A stretch of 64,000 nt of DNA. Origin: Bordetella sp. LUAb4. Lineage in GTDB: Bacteria; Pseudomonadota; Gammaproteobacteria; Burkholderiales; Burkholderiaceae_B. Shown piece by piece: positions 24,305-33,480 of this stretch; the first letter of the stretch is position 1; every line of letters starts with the position of its first letter. Under the pieces are notes generated by a model that was given only the letters and a program-made list of their open reading frames with translations, made no database searches and was not told the origin of the DNA. The stretch spans positions 1 to 64,000 of the forward strand of contig NZ_JAHPZX010000007.1 in NCBI RefSeq assembly GCF_021325795.1, read 5' to 3'. A program made the position numbers and the translations under genes.

Positions 24305-25114
24305 CTACAGCACCATCGTTTCAAGCGGCGGATTCAGGTATCGGCCGGGCGTGGTACCCAGGTGACGTTTGAACATGGCGATGAAAGCACTGGGGTTGTC
24401 GTAGCCCAACTCAAGCGCCACGGACGTCACCGGTATTCCGGTCGCCAGTAATTCAAGGGCACGCAGCAGGCGCGCACGCTGGCGCCATATCGTGAAGGTG
24501 AGGCCGGTTTCCAGCGTGAATCGGCGGCTGAGCGTGCGCGTCGTGACGTGCGCCCACTCGGCCCAGGCTTCCAATGTCCGCTCATCGGCCGGCGCGTCGG
24601 CCAGCTTCCTGGCAATGCGCACGAGACGGTCATCCTGTGGCATGGGTAGGTGGAATTGATCGATGGGACTTTGTCCGATCTCGTCCAGAATGACCGCAAC
24701 CACATTTTCCTGAGCGGATGAAAGCGCACCCAGCTCCCATTGCGAAGCGCGCAGCACGGCCTCGCGGAGTAATCCCGATACGGCAAGCGCCCGCGGTTGC
24801 GCAGGCAGCTGCGTGCAATGGCGCGCGGCGACATAGACGGCCCAGCCCGCGAACGGCCCGTGGGAGTGCGCGCAATGAGTGTGCGAAGGCGGAATCCACA
24901 CCGCGCGGGTCGTTGGCATCACCCATGCACCCGCGATGGTACGCACGCTTAGCAAACCGGAAAAAATACCCAGCAACTGACCCGACGGATGATGATGGGG
25001 CGCCGATTCACGGGGCGTGTCCTGGCGTCCAGCCAAGGCAATGATCGGTGGATCGCTATCATCCATCCGCTGTGCGCGGTCCATTTTCTGCAGCATCTGG
25101 TCGGACTGTGGCAT
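24305..25114 (-). CDS. AraC-family regulator with cupin-like sensor domain
   Basis: 269 residues. The N-terminal half is a cupin-type sensor (HHHPSGQLLGIFSG, then WVMPTTRAVWIPPSHTH). The C-terminal 100 residues hold two helix-turn-helix motifs (EAWAEWAHVTTRTLSRRFTL and VALELGYDNPSAFIAMFKR), the AraC signature. It faces the flavoprotein gene at 25207 across about 90 bases, so that gene is the likely target. Confidence 0.9.
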   Translation of the reverse strand: MPQSDQMLQKMDRAQRMDDSDPPIIALAGRQDTPRESAPHHHPSGQLLGIFSGLLSVRTIAGAWVMPTTRAVWIPPSHTHCAHSHGPFAGWAVYVAARHCTQLPAQPRALAVSGLLREAVLRASQWELGALSSAQENVVAVILDEIGQSPIDQFHLPMPQDDRLVRIARKLADAPADERTLEAWAEWAHVTTRTLSRRFTLETGLTFTIWRQRARLLRALELLATGIPVTSVALELGYDNPSAFIAMFKRHLGTTPGRYLNPPLETMVL

Positions 25115-25206
25115 GGCGTCAATGAGCTATGGAATGTCCTGAATAGTCTATCATCGCCATCAAGCCTGCAATTACCATGGGGGCCATCGACTTGCAGGAG
25201 CCCACC

Positions 25207-25815
25207 ATGTCCTTGAATGCCGCTGATCTCGATCAGCTATACCAAGCCCCGTCGGACGCGATCGTCAAGGGTGTGATGCCGCGTCTTCTGCCGTTTCACA
25301 TCGCTTATCTCAAGGTCGCCAGCTTCTTTTGCCTGGCAACGGGCAGCAGCGAAGGGCTGGACGCGTCGCCGCGGGGCGGTGAACCGGGTTTCGTACGGGC
25401 GCTGGATGAAAAGACGGTCGCGTTCGCGGATTGGCCCGGTAATAACCGTATTGCTTCTCTGCGTAACCTGACGGACGACGATCGCGTCGGCATGCTTTTT
25501 CTCTTCCCCGGCCTGGAAGTCTTCATGCGCATTAATGGTCGCGGTGCGATTTCCACGGCGCCAGGCTTACTCGCGAATCTCGCCGAAGGCGGCAGGTCGC
25601 CCAAAACCGCCATCGTGGTCCACCTGGATGAAGTGCTGTTTCATTGCGGCAAAGCAATAAACCGGGCGAAGTTGTGGAGCGAGGATGCCAGGCTCGACCG
25701 CCGCAGCGTGCCCTCGCTCGGCGAGATGAAAGCGGTGATGACCGGCGACGCCCCGGCAAAAGTCCAGACCATGGACGACGCGTATTACCAGGCCGTGCGC
25801 AATAACCTCTACTGA
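25207..25815 (+). CDS. PPOX-class FMN-dependent flavoprotein
   Basis: A 202-residue protein. ATG 25207 has AGGAG six bases upstream (25196-25200). It belongs to the pyridoxamine 5'-phosphate oxidase-like split-barrel proteins of the MSMEG_1061 type: FCLATGSSEGLDASPRGGEPGF near residue 45 followed by FADWPGNNRIASLRNL, where FMN is bound, and a C-terminal KLWSEDA. Members reduce or protect against small oxidising compounds; the substrate is unknown. It is probably controlled by the divergent AraC gene. A Tat-exported hydrolase follows 90 bases later. Confidence 0.8.
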   Translation: MSLNAADLDQLYQAPSDAIVKGVMPRLLPFHIAYLKVASFFCLATGSSEGLDASPRGGEPGFVRALDEKTVAFADWPGNNRIASLRNLTDDDRVGMLFLFPGLEVFMRINGRGAISTAPGLLANLAEGGRSPKTAIVVHLDEVLFHCGKAINRAKLWSEDARLDRRSVPSLGEMKAVMTGDAPAKVQTMDDAYYQAVRNNLY

Positions 25816-25904
25816 AACGACAAGCGCAAACGGACGACGCTGTCCCAAACTCCGGTTCTTCTGGCACTATCGCCATTCCCCGTCCCGCGAATCAGGAGCG
25901 CTGT

Positions 25905-26792
25905 ATGAATCGACTTACCGCCAAGGATTTCTCCCCGGAACTGCTCGAGCTTTACGACTTCTACGTTCATGGCCGGATCAGCCGTCGTGATTTCCTGGAT
26001 CGTGCGGCCAAGTATGCGGTTGGGGGGCTTACCGCCGCCGGGATCCTGGCTTCGCTGAGTCCCAATTACGCGCTGGCGGAGCAGGTGTCGTTTACCGATC
26101 CCGACATCGTCGCGGAATACATCCAATACCCGTCACCCAATGGTCATGGCCAGGTGCGCGCCTATCTGGTGCGCCCGGCCAAGGCGAACGGGGCGGTACC
26201 CGGTGTCGTGGTCGTGCACGAGAACCGCGGTTTGAATCCCTACATCGAGGATGTGGCGCGACGCACGGCCAAGGCCGGCTTCATCGCCCTGGCGCCCGAT
26301 GGCCTGAGTTCAGTAGGGGGCTATCCTGGCAATGACGATCAAGGCCGGGATTTACAGCAGAAGGTCGACCCGCAAAAATTGATGAACGATTTCCTCGCCG
26401 CCGTCGATTATCTGCAGGCCAGCAAGCTGACCACCGGGAAGGTGGGTATTACCGGCTTCTGCTATGGCGGCGGCGTCGCCAACGTGGCGTCCGTGGCCAA
26501 TCCCAAGCTTGCCGCGGCGGTGCCGTTTTATGGGCGTCAACCCAAGCCGGAAGATGTATCGCGCATTCAGGCGCCGCTATTGTTCCACTTCGCCGAAACC
26601 GATCCAAACGTCAATGGCACCTGGCCCGCCTACGAGGCTGCCCTGAAATCCGCCGAAAAGACGTATGAGGCGTACGTCTATCCGGGCACCAACCACGGCT
26701 TCCACAACGATTCGACACCGCGCTACGATGAGAAAGCAGCCACATTGGCGTGGGATCGCAGCATCGCGTGGTTCAAGCGCTATCTGGCCTGA
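25905..26792 (+). CDS. Tat-exported dienelactone hydrolase-family protein
   Basis: A 295-residue protein. Residues 25-60 contain ISRRDFLDRAAKY and a hydrophobic stretch ending YALAEQ, a twin-arginine signal after an N-terminal extension, as in YghX. The mature part is an alpha/beta hydrolase with the triad Cys in GFCYGGG, Asp in ETDPNV and His in NHGFHND, characteristic of dienelactone hydrolases. It lies directly before a DOPA-dioxygenase-like gene, which suggests processing of ring-cleavage lactones, although export to the periplasm would separate the two steps. Confidence 0.85.
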   Translation: MNRLTAKDFSPELLELYDFYVHGRISRRDFLDRAAKYAVGGLTAAGILASLSPNYALAEQVSFTDPDIVAEYIQYPSPNGHGQVRAYLVRPAKANGAVPGVVVVHENRGLNPYIEDVARRTAKAGFIALAPDGLSSVGGYPGNDDQGRDLQQKVDPQKLMNDFLAAVDYLQASKLTTGKVGITGFCYGGGVANVASVANPKLAAAVPFYGRQPKPEDVSRIQAPLLFHFAETDPNVNGTWPAYEAALKSAEKTYEAYVYPGTNHGFHNDSTPRYDEKAATLAWDRSIAWFKRYLA

Positions 26793-26882
26793 CCCTGACC
26801 GCTCAGCGGCCAGAGCATCCCCGGCGAATGCGCGGCGTGCCCGCATTCGCCAGATTCATTTTCCGGACACTGGGGAAATCGC

Positions 26883-27335
26883 ATGGACAAGAACCCTGCG
26901 GCCACGCCCGCGGCTTCGGCACAGGATCGAGCGGTGCAAACGCTGGATACGATCCGCAGCTATCACGCCCATATCTATTTCGATAACCAGGCACAGCGCC
27001 AGGCAGCCGAGGCCCTGCGCGACGAAATCGCCCAGCGCTTTCCCGTGCTTCTCGGCCGCTGGCACGACACGCTGGTAGGCCCGCATGCGCGGCCCATGTA
27101 TCAGGTGGCGTTCGCCCCCAGTGAATTCGCGCGCTTCGTGCCCTGGCTGTTGATCAATCGCCGTGGCTTGGTGGTGCTGGTACATCCCAATACGGGGCGC
27201 CCCAGAACCGACCATCTGGAACACGCGCTGTGGATGGGGGAGGTTCTGGATATTCAAAATGCCCAGCGCCTGCCCGATGCCGCGGGACCGGAACCCGCCA
27301 TCGAGCCCAACACCCAGCCCACCGTGGCACCTTGA
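26883..27335 (+). CDS. DOPA 4,5-dioxygenase-like protein
   Basis: A 150-residue protein with GGGGAAA upstream of ATG 26883. SYHAHIYFD near residue 22, RPMYQVAF and LVVLVHPNT with a following DHLEHALW provide the His residues expected for the small dioxygenases of this family (PF08883), which cleave DOPA-type catechols at the 4,5 position. It has a short Ala/Thr-rich N-terminus and a Pro-rich tail. It follows the dienelactone hydrolase gene by 90 bases, in the same direction. Confidence 0.8.
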   Translation: MDKNPAATPAASAQDRAVQTLDTIRSYHAHIYFDNQAQRQAAEALRDEIAQRFPVLLGRWHDTLVGPHARPMYQVAFAPSEFARFVPWLLINRRGLVVLVHPNTGRPRTDHLEHALWMGEVLDIQNAQRLPDAAGPEPAIEPNTQPTVAP

Positions 27336-27544
27336 AGACGCATCGCAACATGAGCATGGCTCATTTTGCGATGAATGAATGTCGTTCAGATTCCTGCGGC
27401 GCTCGGTAGAATCCGCGGCACCCGAGGATAGAGGGTCCGTTGTCGTGGTCGCGCAAAACGCGACCCCATGGTTACGCACGCGTGCCCCCGCACGCAGCGG
27501 GGCGCACCCGTTCGCTCGGCGTAACAGGACTCTGGATAGACGTA

Positions 27545-28906
27545 ATGAAACAGGCAGTACAGCAGGAAACATTGTCGGCCAGCGGTAATCGCTGGTATTC
27601 CGACCTGACCCCCATGCATTGGCGGGTACTCAAGGCCAGCTTTCTCGGCTGGATCTTCGACGGCTATGAAGCACTGGTGCTGGTCATCGTCATGGCGCCC
27701 ATGCTGCATTCGGTATTGACGCCGGCACAGGCCGCATCGACGCCTGTCTACGCGGGCCTCGTCATCGGTATCACGCTGCTGGGCTGGGGCATCGGCGGTC
27801 TTGTGGGCGGCGTGCTCGCCGACTACATCGGCCGTAAACGCGTCATGCTGTGGTCGGTGTTTTTATACGCCGTGCTCTCGGGCCTTACCGCGTTTTCCCA
27901 ATCGTTCTGGATGCTGTGCGTCCTGCGTTTCGTGACAGGCTTGGCGATGGGCAGCGAATGGAGCACCGGCATCGCACTGCTTTCTGAAACCTGGCCGGAA
28001 AAGGCGCGGGCCAAGGGCGCGGGTTTCCTGCAATCCGGCATGGGATGGGGCACGCTGGTCGCTGCCGTCGTGTGGTATTGGCTGTCGTCGATCCAGCCCC
28101 TGGGCGCGGATACGTGGCGTCTGATGTTTCTGCTTGGTGCGATTCCCGCGTTCTTCGTTCTCTATATTCGCCGCGGTGTGAATGAGTCGGAAGAATGGCT
28201 GAACGCGGTGCGCGAAAAGCGCTGGAGTGTGACGGGCAGCGAGAACGCCGCGAATGCGCCTGTTGTATCGGATCAGCGGCCATTCACGCTCACGCAACTG
28301 TTTGCCGACCCCGCGGCCCGTCAGCGTTCGCTATTGCTTCTGGCGCTGTCGTTCGTGACTATCGTGGGTTGGTGGGCGATTTCCAGCTGGCTGCCCGCCT
28401 ACACGGTATCGATCGCGAAAGCGCAAGGCCTGGCCGACGCGGCCGCCTGGGGCTCGCGGGTTTCGATCATCTACACGGTAGGTGCCATCGTGGCCTACCT
28501 GGTGACGGGCTTCGTCGTGGACGCCATCGGCAGGCGCGCATTCATTTCACTTACGTTCCTGGGCTGCCTCGTCAGCACGTTCGTGACGTACCGTCTGACG
28601 GACAGCGTGGAGATGATGGCGGTCATCGCACCCATCAATGGTTTCTTCACGCTTGGTTTCGCCTTCGCCTGGATGGCGATTTATCCCGGCGAACTGTTCG
28701 GCGTGACGGTGCGCTCGACGGCGATCAGTTTTGTGTTCAACGCGGCGCGGCTGGTGGCGTGGATGTTCCCGATCATCGCGGGAAACCTGATCACTTCTTT
28801 TGGTGGCGTGGCGCAGGCCGCGCTGGTGATGGGATCGGTTTATGTGCTCGGCATCGTGCTGCCCTGGTTCCTGCCGGAAACGCGCGGGAAAGGCATGCCG
28901 CGATGA
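27545..28906 (+). CDS. MFS transporter, aromatic-acid/sugar symporter type
   Basis: A 453-residue protein from ATG 27545 with about 12 hydrophobic segments. The loop 2-3 motif GGVLADYIGRKRVMLW and the equivalent at VVDAIGRRAFISL mark the major facilitator superfamily. The opening LTPMHWRVLKASFLGWIFDGYEALVL is typical of AAHS/SHS-type carriers for aromatic or carboxylic acids. It is followed by a methyltransferase gene 101 bases on, and preceded by possible aromatic ring-cleavage genes, so an aromatic substrate is likely. Confidence 0.85.
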   Translation: MKQAVQQETLSASGNRWYSDLTPMHWRVLKASFLGWIFDGYEALVLVIVMAPMLHSVLTPAQAASTPVYAGLVIGITLLGWGIGGLVGGVLADYIGRKRVMLWSVFLYAVLSGLTAFSQSFWMLCVLRFVTGLAMGSEWSTGIALLSETWPEKARAKGAGFLQSGMGWGTLVAAVVWYWLSSIQPLGADTWRLMFLLGAIPAFFVLYIRRGVNESEEWLNAVREKRWSVTGSENAANAPVVSDQRPFTLTQLFADPAARQRSLLLLALSFVTIVGWWAISSWLPAYTVSIAKAQGLADAAAWGSRVSIIYTVGAIVAYLVTGFVVDAIGRRAFISLTFLGCLVSTFVTYRLTDSVEMMAVIAPINGFFTLGFAFAWMAIYPGELFGVTVRSTAISFVFNAARLVAWMFPIIAGNLITSFGGVAQAALVMGSVYVLGIVLPWFLPETRGKGMPR

Positions 28907-29007
28907 CGCCGGTGGGATGCCTGTCCTTATCGGGCGCGCCATCGACGAATTCCAGGACGCCAGGCTCAAGCTTCTGCCGCGTCAGTTTTCAGCTGTAAGG
29001 AATGATC

Positions 29008-30045
29008 ATGAAGAATATTCTGCTACCGACCTCGCTGGTCGGCTCCTATCCCCAACCCGATTGGTTGATCGATCGCCAGAAACTGGCCGGCCGATTCCCG
29101 CCGCGCGTCCGGGCCACCGAGCTGTGGCGGGTGCAGCCGGAATTCCTGGAACAGGCGCAGGACGACGCGACGCTGCTGGCGATTCGCGACCAGGAGCGCG
29201 CGGGCCTGGACATCATCACCGATGGCGAGATGCGCCGCGAAAGTTATTCGAACCGTTTCGCTACCGCCCTGGAAGGGGTGGATATGGATAATCACGGAGA
29301 GGCACTGGATCGCAGCGGCCATCCGAATCCGGTGCCGCGTGTGATCGGGCGTATTCGCCGCCGGCATGCGGTGGAAGCGCGCGACGTAGCCTTCTTGCGC
29401 GCCAATACCGATCGTCTGATCAAGATCACCGTGCCCGGTCCGTTCACGATGTCGCAGCAGGCGCAGAACGATTTCTACGACAGCGAAGCGGAGATGGCGC
29501 TGGACTACGCCGAAGCCGTGAATGCGGAGATCCGCGACTTGTTCGCCGCCGGCGCGGACATCGTGCAGATCGACGAACCCTATATGCAGGCACGTCCGGA
29601 GAAGGCGCGCGAGTATGGCCTTGCGGCGGTCAATCGTGCGCTGGAAGGTATTACCGGCCGCACGGCGCTGCACATCTGCTTTGGTTACGCCGCGGTCATT
29701 CATGCGCGTCCGTCCGGCTATTCTTTCCTGCCTGAACTGGCGGATTGCTGCGTGCATGAGATCTCCATCGAGACCGCGCAATCGTCGCTGGATACGGCAG
29801 TGCTGGAAAAGCTGCGTGGCAAGACGATCATCCTGGGCGTGCTGGATCTGTCGGAGCCCACTATCGAGACGCCCGACATCGTGGCTGCCCGCATCCGTCG
29901 CGCGTTGCCGCACGTGGATCCGGAGAACGTCATCATCGCGCCCGATTGCGGCCTGAAGTACCTGTCGCGCGAAGTGGCCTTCGGCAAGATGAAAGCGATG
30001 GTGGACGGGACGGATATCGTTCGCCGCGAGATCAACGGCGCGTAG
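29008..30045 (+). CDS. MetE C-terminal-like cobalamin-independent methyltransferase
   Basis: A 345-residue stand-alone domain. ATG 29008 is preferred to 29002 because AAGG (28997-29000) is seven bases upstream. The zinc ligands of MetE are all present: His and Cys in ALHICFG, Glu in HEISIE, Cys in IAPDCGLKY. The homocysteine-side motif LVGSYPQPDW at the start and the folate-side TDGEMRR are also visible. At half the length of MetE it resembles archaeal-type or MetE-like proteins that take methyl groups from other donors. With an aromatic-type MFS upstream, demethylation of a methylated substrate is possible but unproven. Confidence 0.8.
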   Translation: MKNILLPTSLVGSYPQPDWLIDRQKLAGRFPPRVRATELWRVQPEFLEQAQDDATLLAIRDQERAGLDIITDGEMRRESYSNRFATALEGVDMDNHGEALDRSGHPNPVPRVIGRIRRRHAVEARDVAFLRANTDRLIKITVPGPFTMSQQAQNDFYDSEAEMALDYAEAVNAEIRDLFAAGADIVQIDEPYMQARPEKAREYGLAAVNRALEGITGRTALHICFGYAAVIHARPSGYSFLPELADCCVHEISIETAQSSLDTAVLEKLRGKTIILGVLDLSEPTIETPDIVAARIRRALPHVDPENVIIAPDCGLKYLSREVAFGKMKAMVDGTDIVRREINGA

Positions 30046-30074
30046 TTCGACACGGCGTCCCTTGTCTTGAAGCC

Positions 30075-30102
30075 AGCCCCGCATCGATGCGGGGCTTTTT
30101 TT
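30075..30102 (+). terminator. rho-independent terminator
   Basis: A perfect 22-base palindrome AGCCCCGCATCGATGCGGGGCT (30075-30096, shown here as arms AGCCCCGCAT and ATGCGGGGCT round CG) is followed by a run of seven T. It ends the MetE-like transcript 30 bases after its stop. Confidence 0.9.
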
Positions 30103-30318
30103 CGTTCGTTGTGGCCGTGTATCACCCCTGTTTTGAGCGTTGATTCCCCGCCTCGACCGGGCCTCTTTGGTGCGCCTGAGGCAACACTGCGCGTCCGTCG
30201 GCAAGCCTACCGCCCCGAGCCTTGGCTATCTACGATGACGACATACGGCTTTGCGCCGTGATCGTCGCCCGACCGATCCGGCGCGGGTTATCGAGTCGCC
30301 CCTTGGAGATTTTCATTC

Positions 30319-31236
30319 ATGCCTAGCCTGAACAACGCTTATATCCCCGGTAAAGCCACCCCCAACGAACTGGTGCCGTCGCGTTACGCGCTGAATATCG
30401 GCGCCATCGAGGTGCTGGTCATCAGCGACGGCGTGTTGCCGCTACCGGCGGTGACGATGTCCACCAATGTCGAGCCGGAAGATCGATCCGCCTGGCTGGA
30501 AGAGATGTTCCTGCCGCCGGATGGATTCGATTGGCCTTTGAACGTGATGGTGGCGCGCAGCGGCGAGCAGACCATTCTGATCGACGCGGGCCTGGGCGGG
30601 GAGTTTCCCGGCTTTCCGCGCGCCGGACAAGTGCCGCTGCGACTGCAGGCAGCCGGCATCGATCTGTCGTCCGTGACCGATCTGGTGATTACCCACATGC
30701 ATATGGATCACGTCGGCGGCCTGCTGGTCGACGGCATCAGAGAGCAGTTTCGCCCGGACCTGCGCATCCACGTGTCGGCATCCGAGGTCGCCTTCTGGGC
30801 CGCGCCGGACTTCACGCACACCGACATGCCGGAAGCGGTACCGCCCGTGCTGAGGTCGGCCGCCACGCGCTTCTTGAACGACTATCGCGAGCAGATCCGG
30901 ACGTTCGAGAAAGAATACGAGGTTGCGCCGGGCGTGACGGTCTGTCTCACTGGCGGCCACACGCCGGGGCATAGCGTGGTTCGTTTGGCGTCGGGCGGTG
31001 ACAAGCTGACATTCGCCGGCGATGTCGTGTTCCCGGTCGGCTTCGACCACCCGGATTGGCAGAACGGCTTCGAACATGACCCCGAAGAGGCTGTGCGCGT
31101 GCGTCTCGGTCTGCTGCGGGAAATGGCGGAGACCGGAGCGCTGCTGGTGGCGACGCACATGCCGTTCCCTTCCGTTGGCCGAGTGGCGATCAATGGCGAT
31201 GCATTCCGCTGGGTGCCGGTGTTCTGGGATTACTGA
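30319..31236 (+). CDS. MBL-fold metallo-hydrolase
   Basis: A 305-residue protein. The metallo-beta-lactamase zinc site is complete: THMHMDHVGG near residue 125, GGHTPGHS near 213, FAGDVVF near 233 and ATHMPFPSVG near 275. Length and motif spacing resemble quorum-quenching lactonases and related AidC/AttM-like enzymes, but the substrate cannot be assigned. There is no signal peptide. It is a single gene between a strong terminator and the DapA-like gene. Confidence 0.85.
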   Translation: MPSLNNAYIPGKATPNELVPSRYALNIGAIEVLVISDGVLPLPAVTMSTNVEPEDRSAWLEEMFLPPDGFDWPLNVMVARSGEQTILIDAGLGGEFPGFPRAGQVPLRLQAAGIDLSSVTDLVITHMHMDHVGGLLVDGIREQFRPDLRIHVSASEVAFWAAPDFTHTDMPEAVPPVLRSAATRFLNDYREQIRTFEKEYEVAPGVTVCLTGGHTPGHSVVRLASGGDKLTFAGDVVFPVGFDHPDWQNGFEHDPEEAVRVRLGLLREMAETGALLVATHMPFPSVGRVAINGDAFRWVPVFWDY

Positions 31237-31448
31237 GCGCTGCACGCCCGGCCATCTGAACCGGCTTTTGCGCGGCGTCGATGCAGCGGCGCTGCAAGCG
31301 CGGCTTCCCGCCGCCGCCTTGCATTTGCCGGTTCAAATGCTATCTTCCAGGAAGTCGCAAGCGCGCGCGGGTGTTTTACCGAGCTGCCGCGCGGCAGACG
31401 CGGCACCGCTGGCGTTGGTGCCCATGCCTATATCCTGGAGACTTTTTC

Positions 31449-32360
31449 ATGACCGCTTTCGCTTTTCCGCAGTTGCGTGCCGCGCTGAATGGTATTTCCG
31501 GCATCCTGGTGACGCCTTTCGATGAGCAGGACCAGTTGGCGCCGCACAAGCTCGCGCCCATCGTTGATCGCGCGGTGGCCGCGGGGGTGCACTGCCTGGT
31601 CGTGAACGGCAATACCAGCGAATTCTACGGCTTGTCGCCCGAGGAAGCCGTGACGATGGCACACGCGGCGACGGAGCAAGTGGGCGGCCGGGCGCCGGTG
31701 CTGGGTGGCGTGGGGCGCGATATCGGCCAGGCTTGCCGCCTGGCGCGCGAATCGGCGCGCGCCGGCGCCAGCGGTCTGATGGTGCATCAACTGCCGGATC
31801 CCTTCGTCGCGCCGCGCGGCGTGGTCGAGTATGTGAAACGGGTCAGCGACGCCAGCGGCGGCCTGCCCGTGGTGCTGTATCTGCGTAATGAGAACATCGG
31901 CTTGGCGGCGATCGAGGCGCTGTGCCGCCTGCCTGGCGTGGTCGGCATCAAATGGGCATCGCCCACGCCTTTGCTGATGGGTGAAGCCATGCGGCGCACC
32001 GCCGACCTGGACCTGGCATGGGTGTGCGGCCTGGCCGAAATCTGGGCGCCGCCGCTGTACGCCATGGGTGCGCGCGGTTTCACGTCCGGGCTGATCAACG
32101 TCAAACCGGCACACTCCGTGGCGATACATCAAGCGCTGGAAGCGGCCGACTACCCGCGCGCGCGCACGCTGATCGAGCAGATGCGGGCCTTCGAATCGTT
32201 GCGGGCGGAAGAGCAGAATGGCTGCAACGTCAGCGTCGTGAAGGCGGCCTTGCAGCTGCTGGGCCAGGACTGCGGCGCGCCCCGTCCGCCGGCGGCATGG
32301 CCTTTGACGGACGCGTCCGCGCAGGAATTGAAGAAGCTGTTGGCCGGCTGGCCTGACTGA
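31449..32360 (+). CDS. dihydrodipicolinate synthase-family aldolase/dehydratase
   Basis: A 303-residue protein. ATG 31449 has GGAG eight bases upstream (31437-31440). The DapA-family barrel is shown by GISGILVTPFDE, VNGNTSEFYGLSPEE, the Tyr in VVLYLRN and the Schiff-base Lys in VGIKWASP. It is more like the catabolic members (dehydratases and aldolases for sugar acids or pyruvate adducts) than lysine-pathway DapA. Its neighbour, a Bug-type binding protein, points to uptake and breakdown of a carboxylated compound. Confidence 0.85.
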   Translation: MTAFAFPQLRAALNGISGILVTPFDEQDQLAPHKLAPIVDRAVAAGVHCLVVNGNTSEFYGLSPEEAVTMAHAATEQVGGRAPVLGGVGRDIGQACRLARESARAGASGLMVHQLPDPFVAPRGVVEYVKRVSDASGGLPVVLYLRNENIGLAAIEALCRLPGVVGIKWASPTPLLMGEAMRRTADLDLAWVCGLAEIWAPPLYAMGARGFTSGLINVKPAHSVAIHQALEAADYPRARTLIEQMRAFESLRAEEQNGCNVSVVKAALQLLGQDCGAPRPPAAWPLTDASAQELKKLLAGWPD

Positions 32361-32492
32361 CCGCCGAGGGCCTGGCGCGTCGCGGCACAGCGGGCGTCGG
32401 ACGGATCGTCCTGCTGAGGGAAAGTCCTAGATAGCTGCACCCGGGGGTCTTGCACGACCATACGGCTTTCCCTGCCGATCACGGAGCGCTAT

Positions 32493-33479
32493 ATGCCTTT
32501 GACACGCCGTCATATGCTGGGCGCGCTGGCCGCATTGCCGTATGCCGTCAGTAGCGCTTGGGCCGCGGACAAATTTCCCGACCATCCCGTCAAGCTCCTG
32601 GTCGGCTTCGCGCCAGGCGGCCTGACCGATATCGCCGCGCGGGCGCTGGCCGAGCGCATGGGGCCGGCCATGGGCGGCACCGTGGTGGTGGAGAATCGTC
32701 CGGGCGGCCAGGCCATCATCGCCACGGTGGCGGTGGCACGGGCCAGGCCCGATGGCTATACCTTGGGATTCGCCGGGACCAACGGCATGATCCTCAATCC
32801 GCTGCTGTACACCAACCTGCCGTACAAGCAATCCGACTTCAAGCAATTGGGCTCCATGGGAAAATCGCCCATGGTGCTGATCGTGAATCCCGCGCTTGGC
32901 GTGAACACGGTGGCGGAGTTCATCGCGCTGGCCAAGAAAAAGCCGGGCGACATCACCTGCGCGCATGCCGGCATCGGCGTCATCAACCACCTGGCCATGC
33001 TGCACTTCCAGTCGCAGACGGGCACCGAGTTCCAGGGGGTGCCGTACAAGGGCAGCGGCCCGGCGCTCATCGACATGATGGGCGGTACGGTCATGAGTAC
33101 TTTCGATTTCCCCACTTCCGCGCTGGCGCACATCAAGTCCGGCAAGCTCAAGGCCCTGGCCGTGACGGGTGACCAGCGCTTGTCCAGCCTGCCCGACGTG
33201 CCGACCATGGCCGAGGCCGGCGTGTCCAATATGGTGCTGTACACCCGCATGATGATCTCGGGTCCGGCCGGCATGCCCGCCGATGTGGTCAAGGTGCTGG
33301 AAGCCGCGGTGAAAAAGGGTACGGAAGATCCGGGCTTCATCAAGCAGTTCGCCGACCAGGGTGTCGCCATCGAATTCGCGTCCGCGGCGCAGATGGACAA
33401 GATCCTGGCCGATGAAAATGCCTTGTGGGCCAAGGTCATCCGCGATAACCAGGTTCCCAAGACCGAACTGAGCAGCTGA
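32493..33479 (+). CDS. Bug/TctC-family periplasmic substrate-binding protein
   Basis: A 328-residue protein with a signal peptide (TRRHMLGALAALPYAVSSAWA, cut near residue 25) and the family pattern LLVGFAPGGLTDIAARALAE, VVVENRPGGQ and VPYKGSGPA. Bug proteins bind carboxylates such as nicotinate, glutamate or tricarboxylates. No TctA/TctB membrane partner is nearby, as is usual for the many orphan Bugs in Bordetella-like genomes. GGAG lies upstream of the start. The stop is one base before the next gene, so they are probably co-transcribed. Confidence 0.92.
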   Translation: MPLTRRHMLGALAALPYAVSSAWAADKFPDHPVKLLVGFAPGGLTDIAARALAERMGPAMGGTVVVENRPGGQAIIATVAVARARPDGYTLGFAGTNGMILNPLLYTNLPYKQSDFKQLGSMGKSPMVLIVNPALGVNTVAEFIALAKKKPGDITCAHAGIGVINHLAMLHFQSQTGTEFQGVPYKGSGPALIDMMGGTVMSTFDFPTSALAHIKSGKLKALAVTGDQRLSSLPDVPTMAEAGVSNMVLYTRMMISGPAGMPADVVKVLEAAVKKGTEDPGFIKQFADQGVAIEFASAAQMDKILADENALWAKVIRDNQVPKTELSS

Positions 33480-33480
33480 C

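Noticed and set aside
25207-27335. The flavoprotein, dienelactone hydrolase and DOPA dioxygenase genes as one complete ring-cleavage pathway
   Set aside because: The hydrolase carries a Tat signal and so acts outside the cytoplasm, and no ring-hydroxylating enzyme is present; only a loose functional association is supported.
29023-30204. Antisense frame of about 390 codons opposite the MetE-like gene
   Set aside because: Low-complexity composition and no ribosome-binding site; the sense protein keeps all catalytic ligands.
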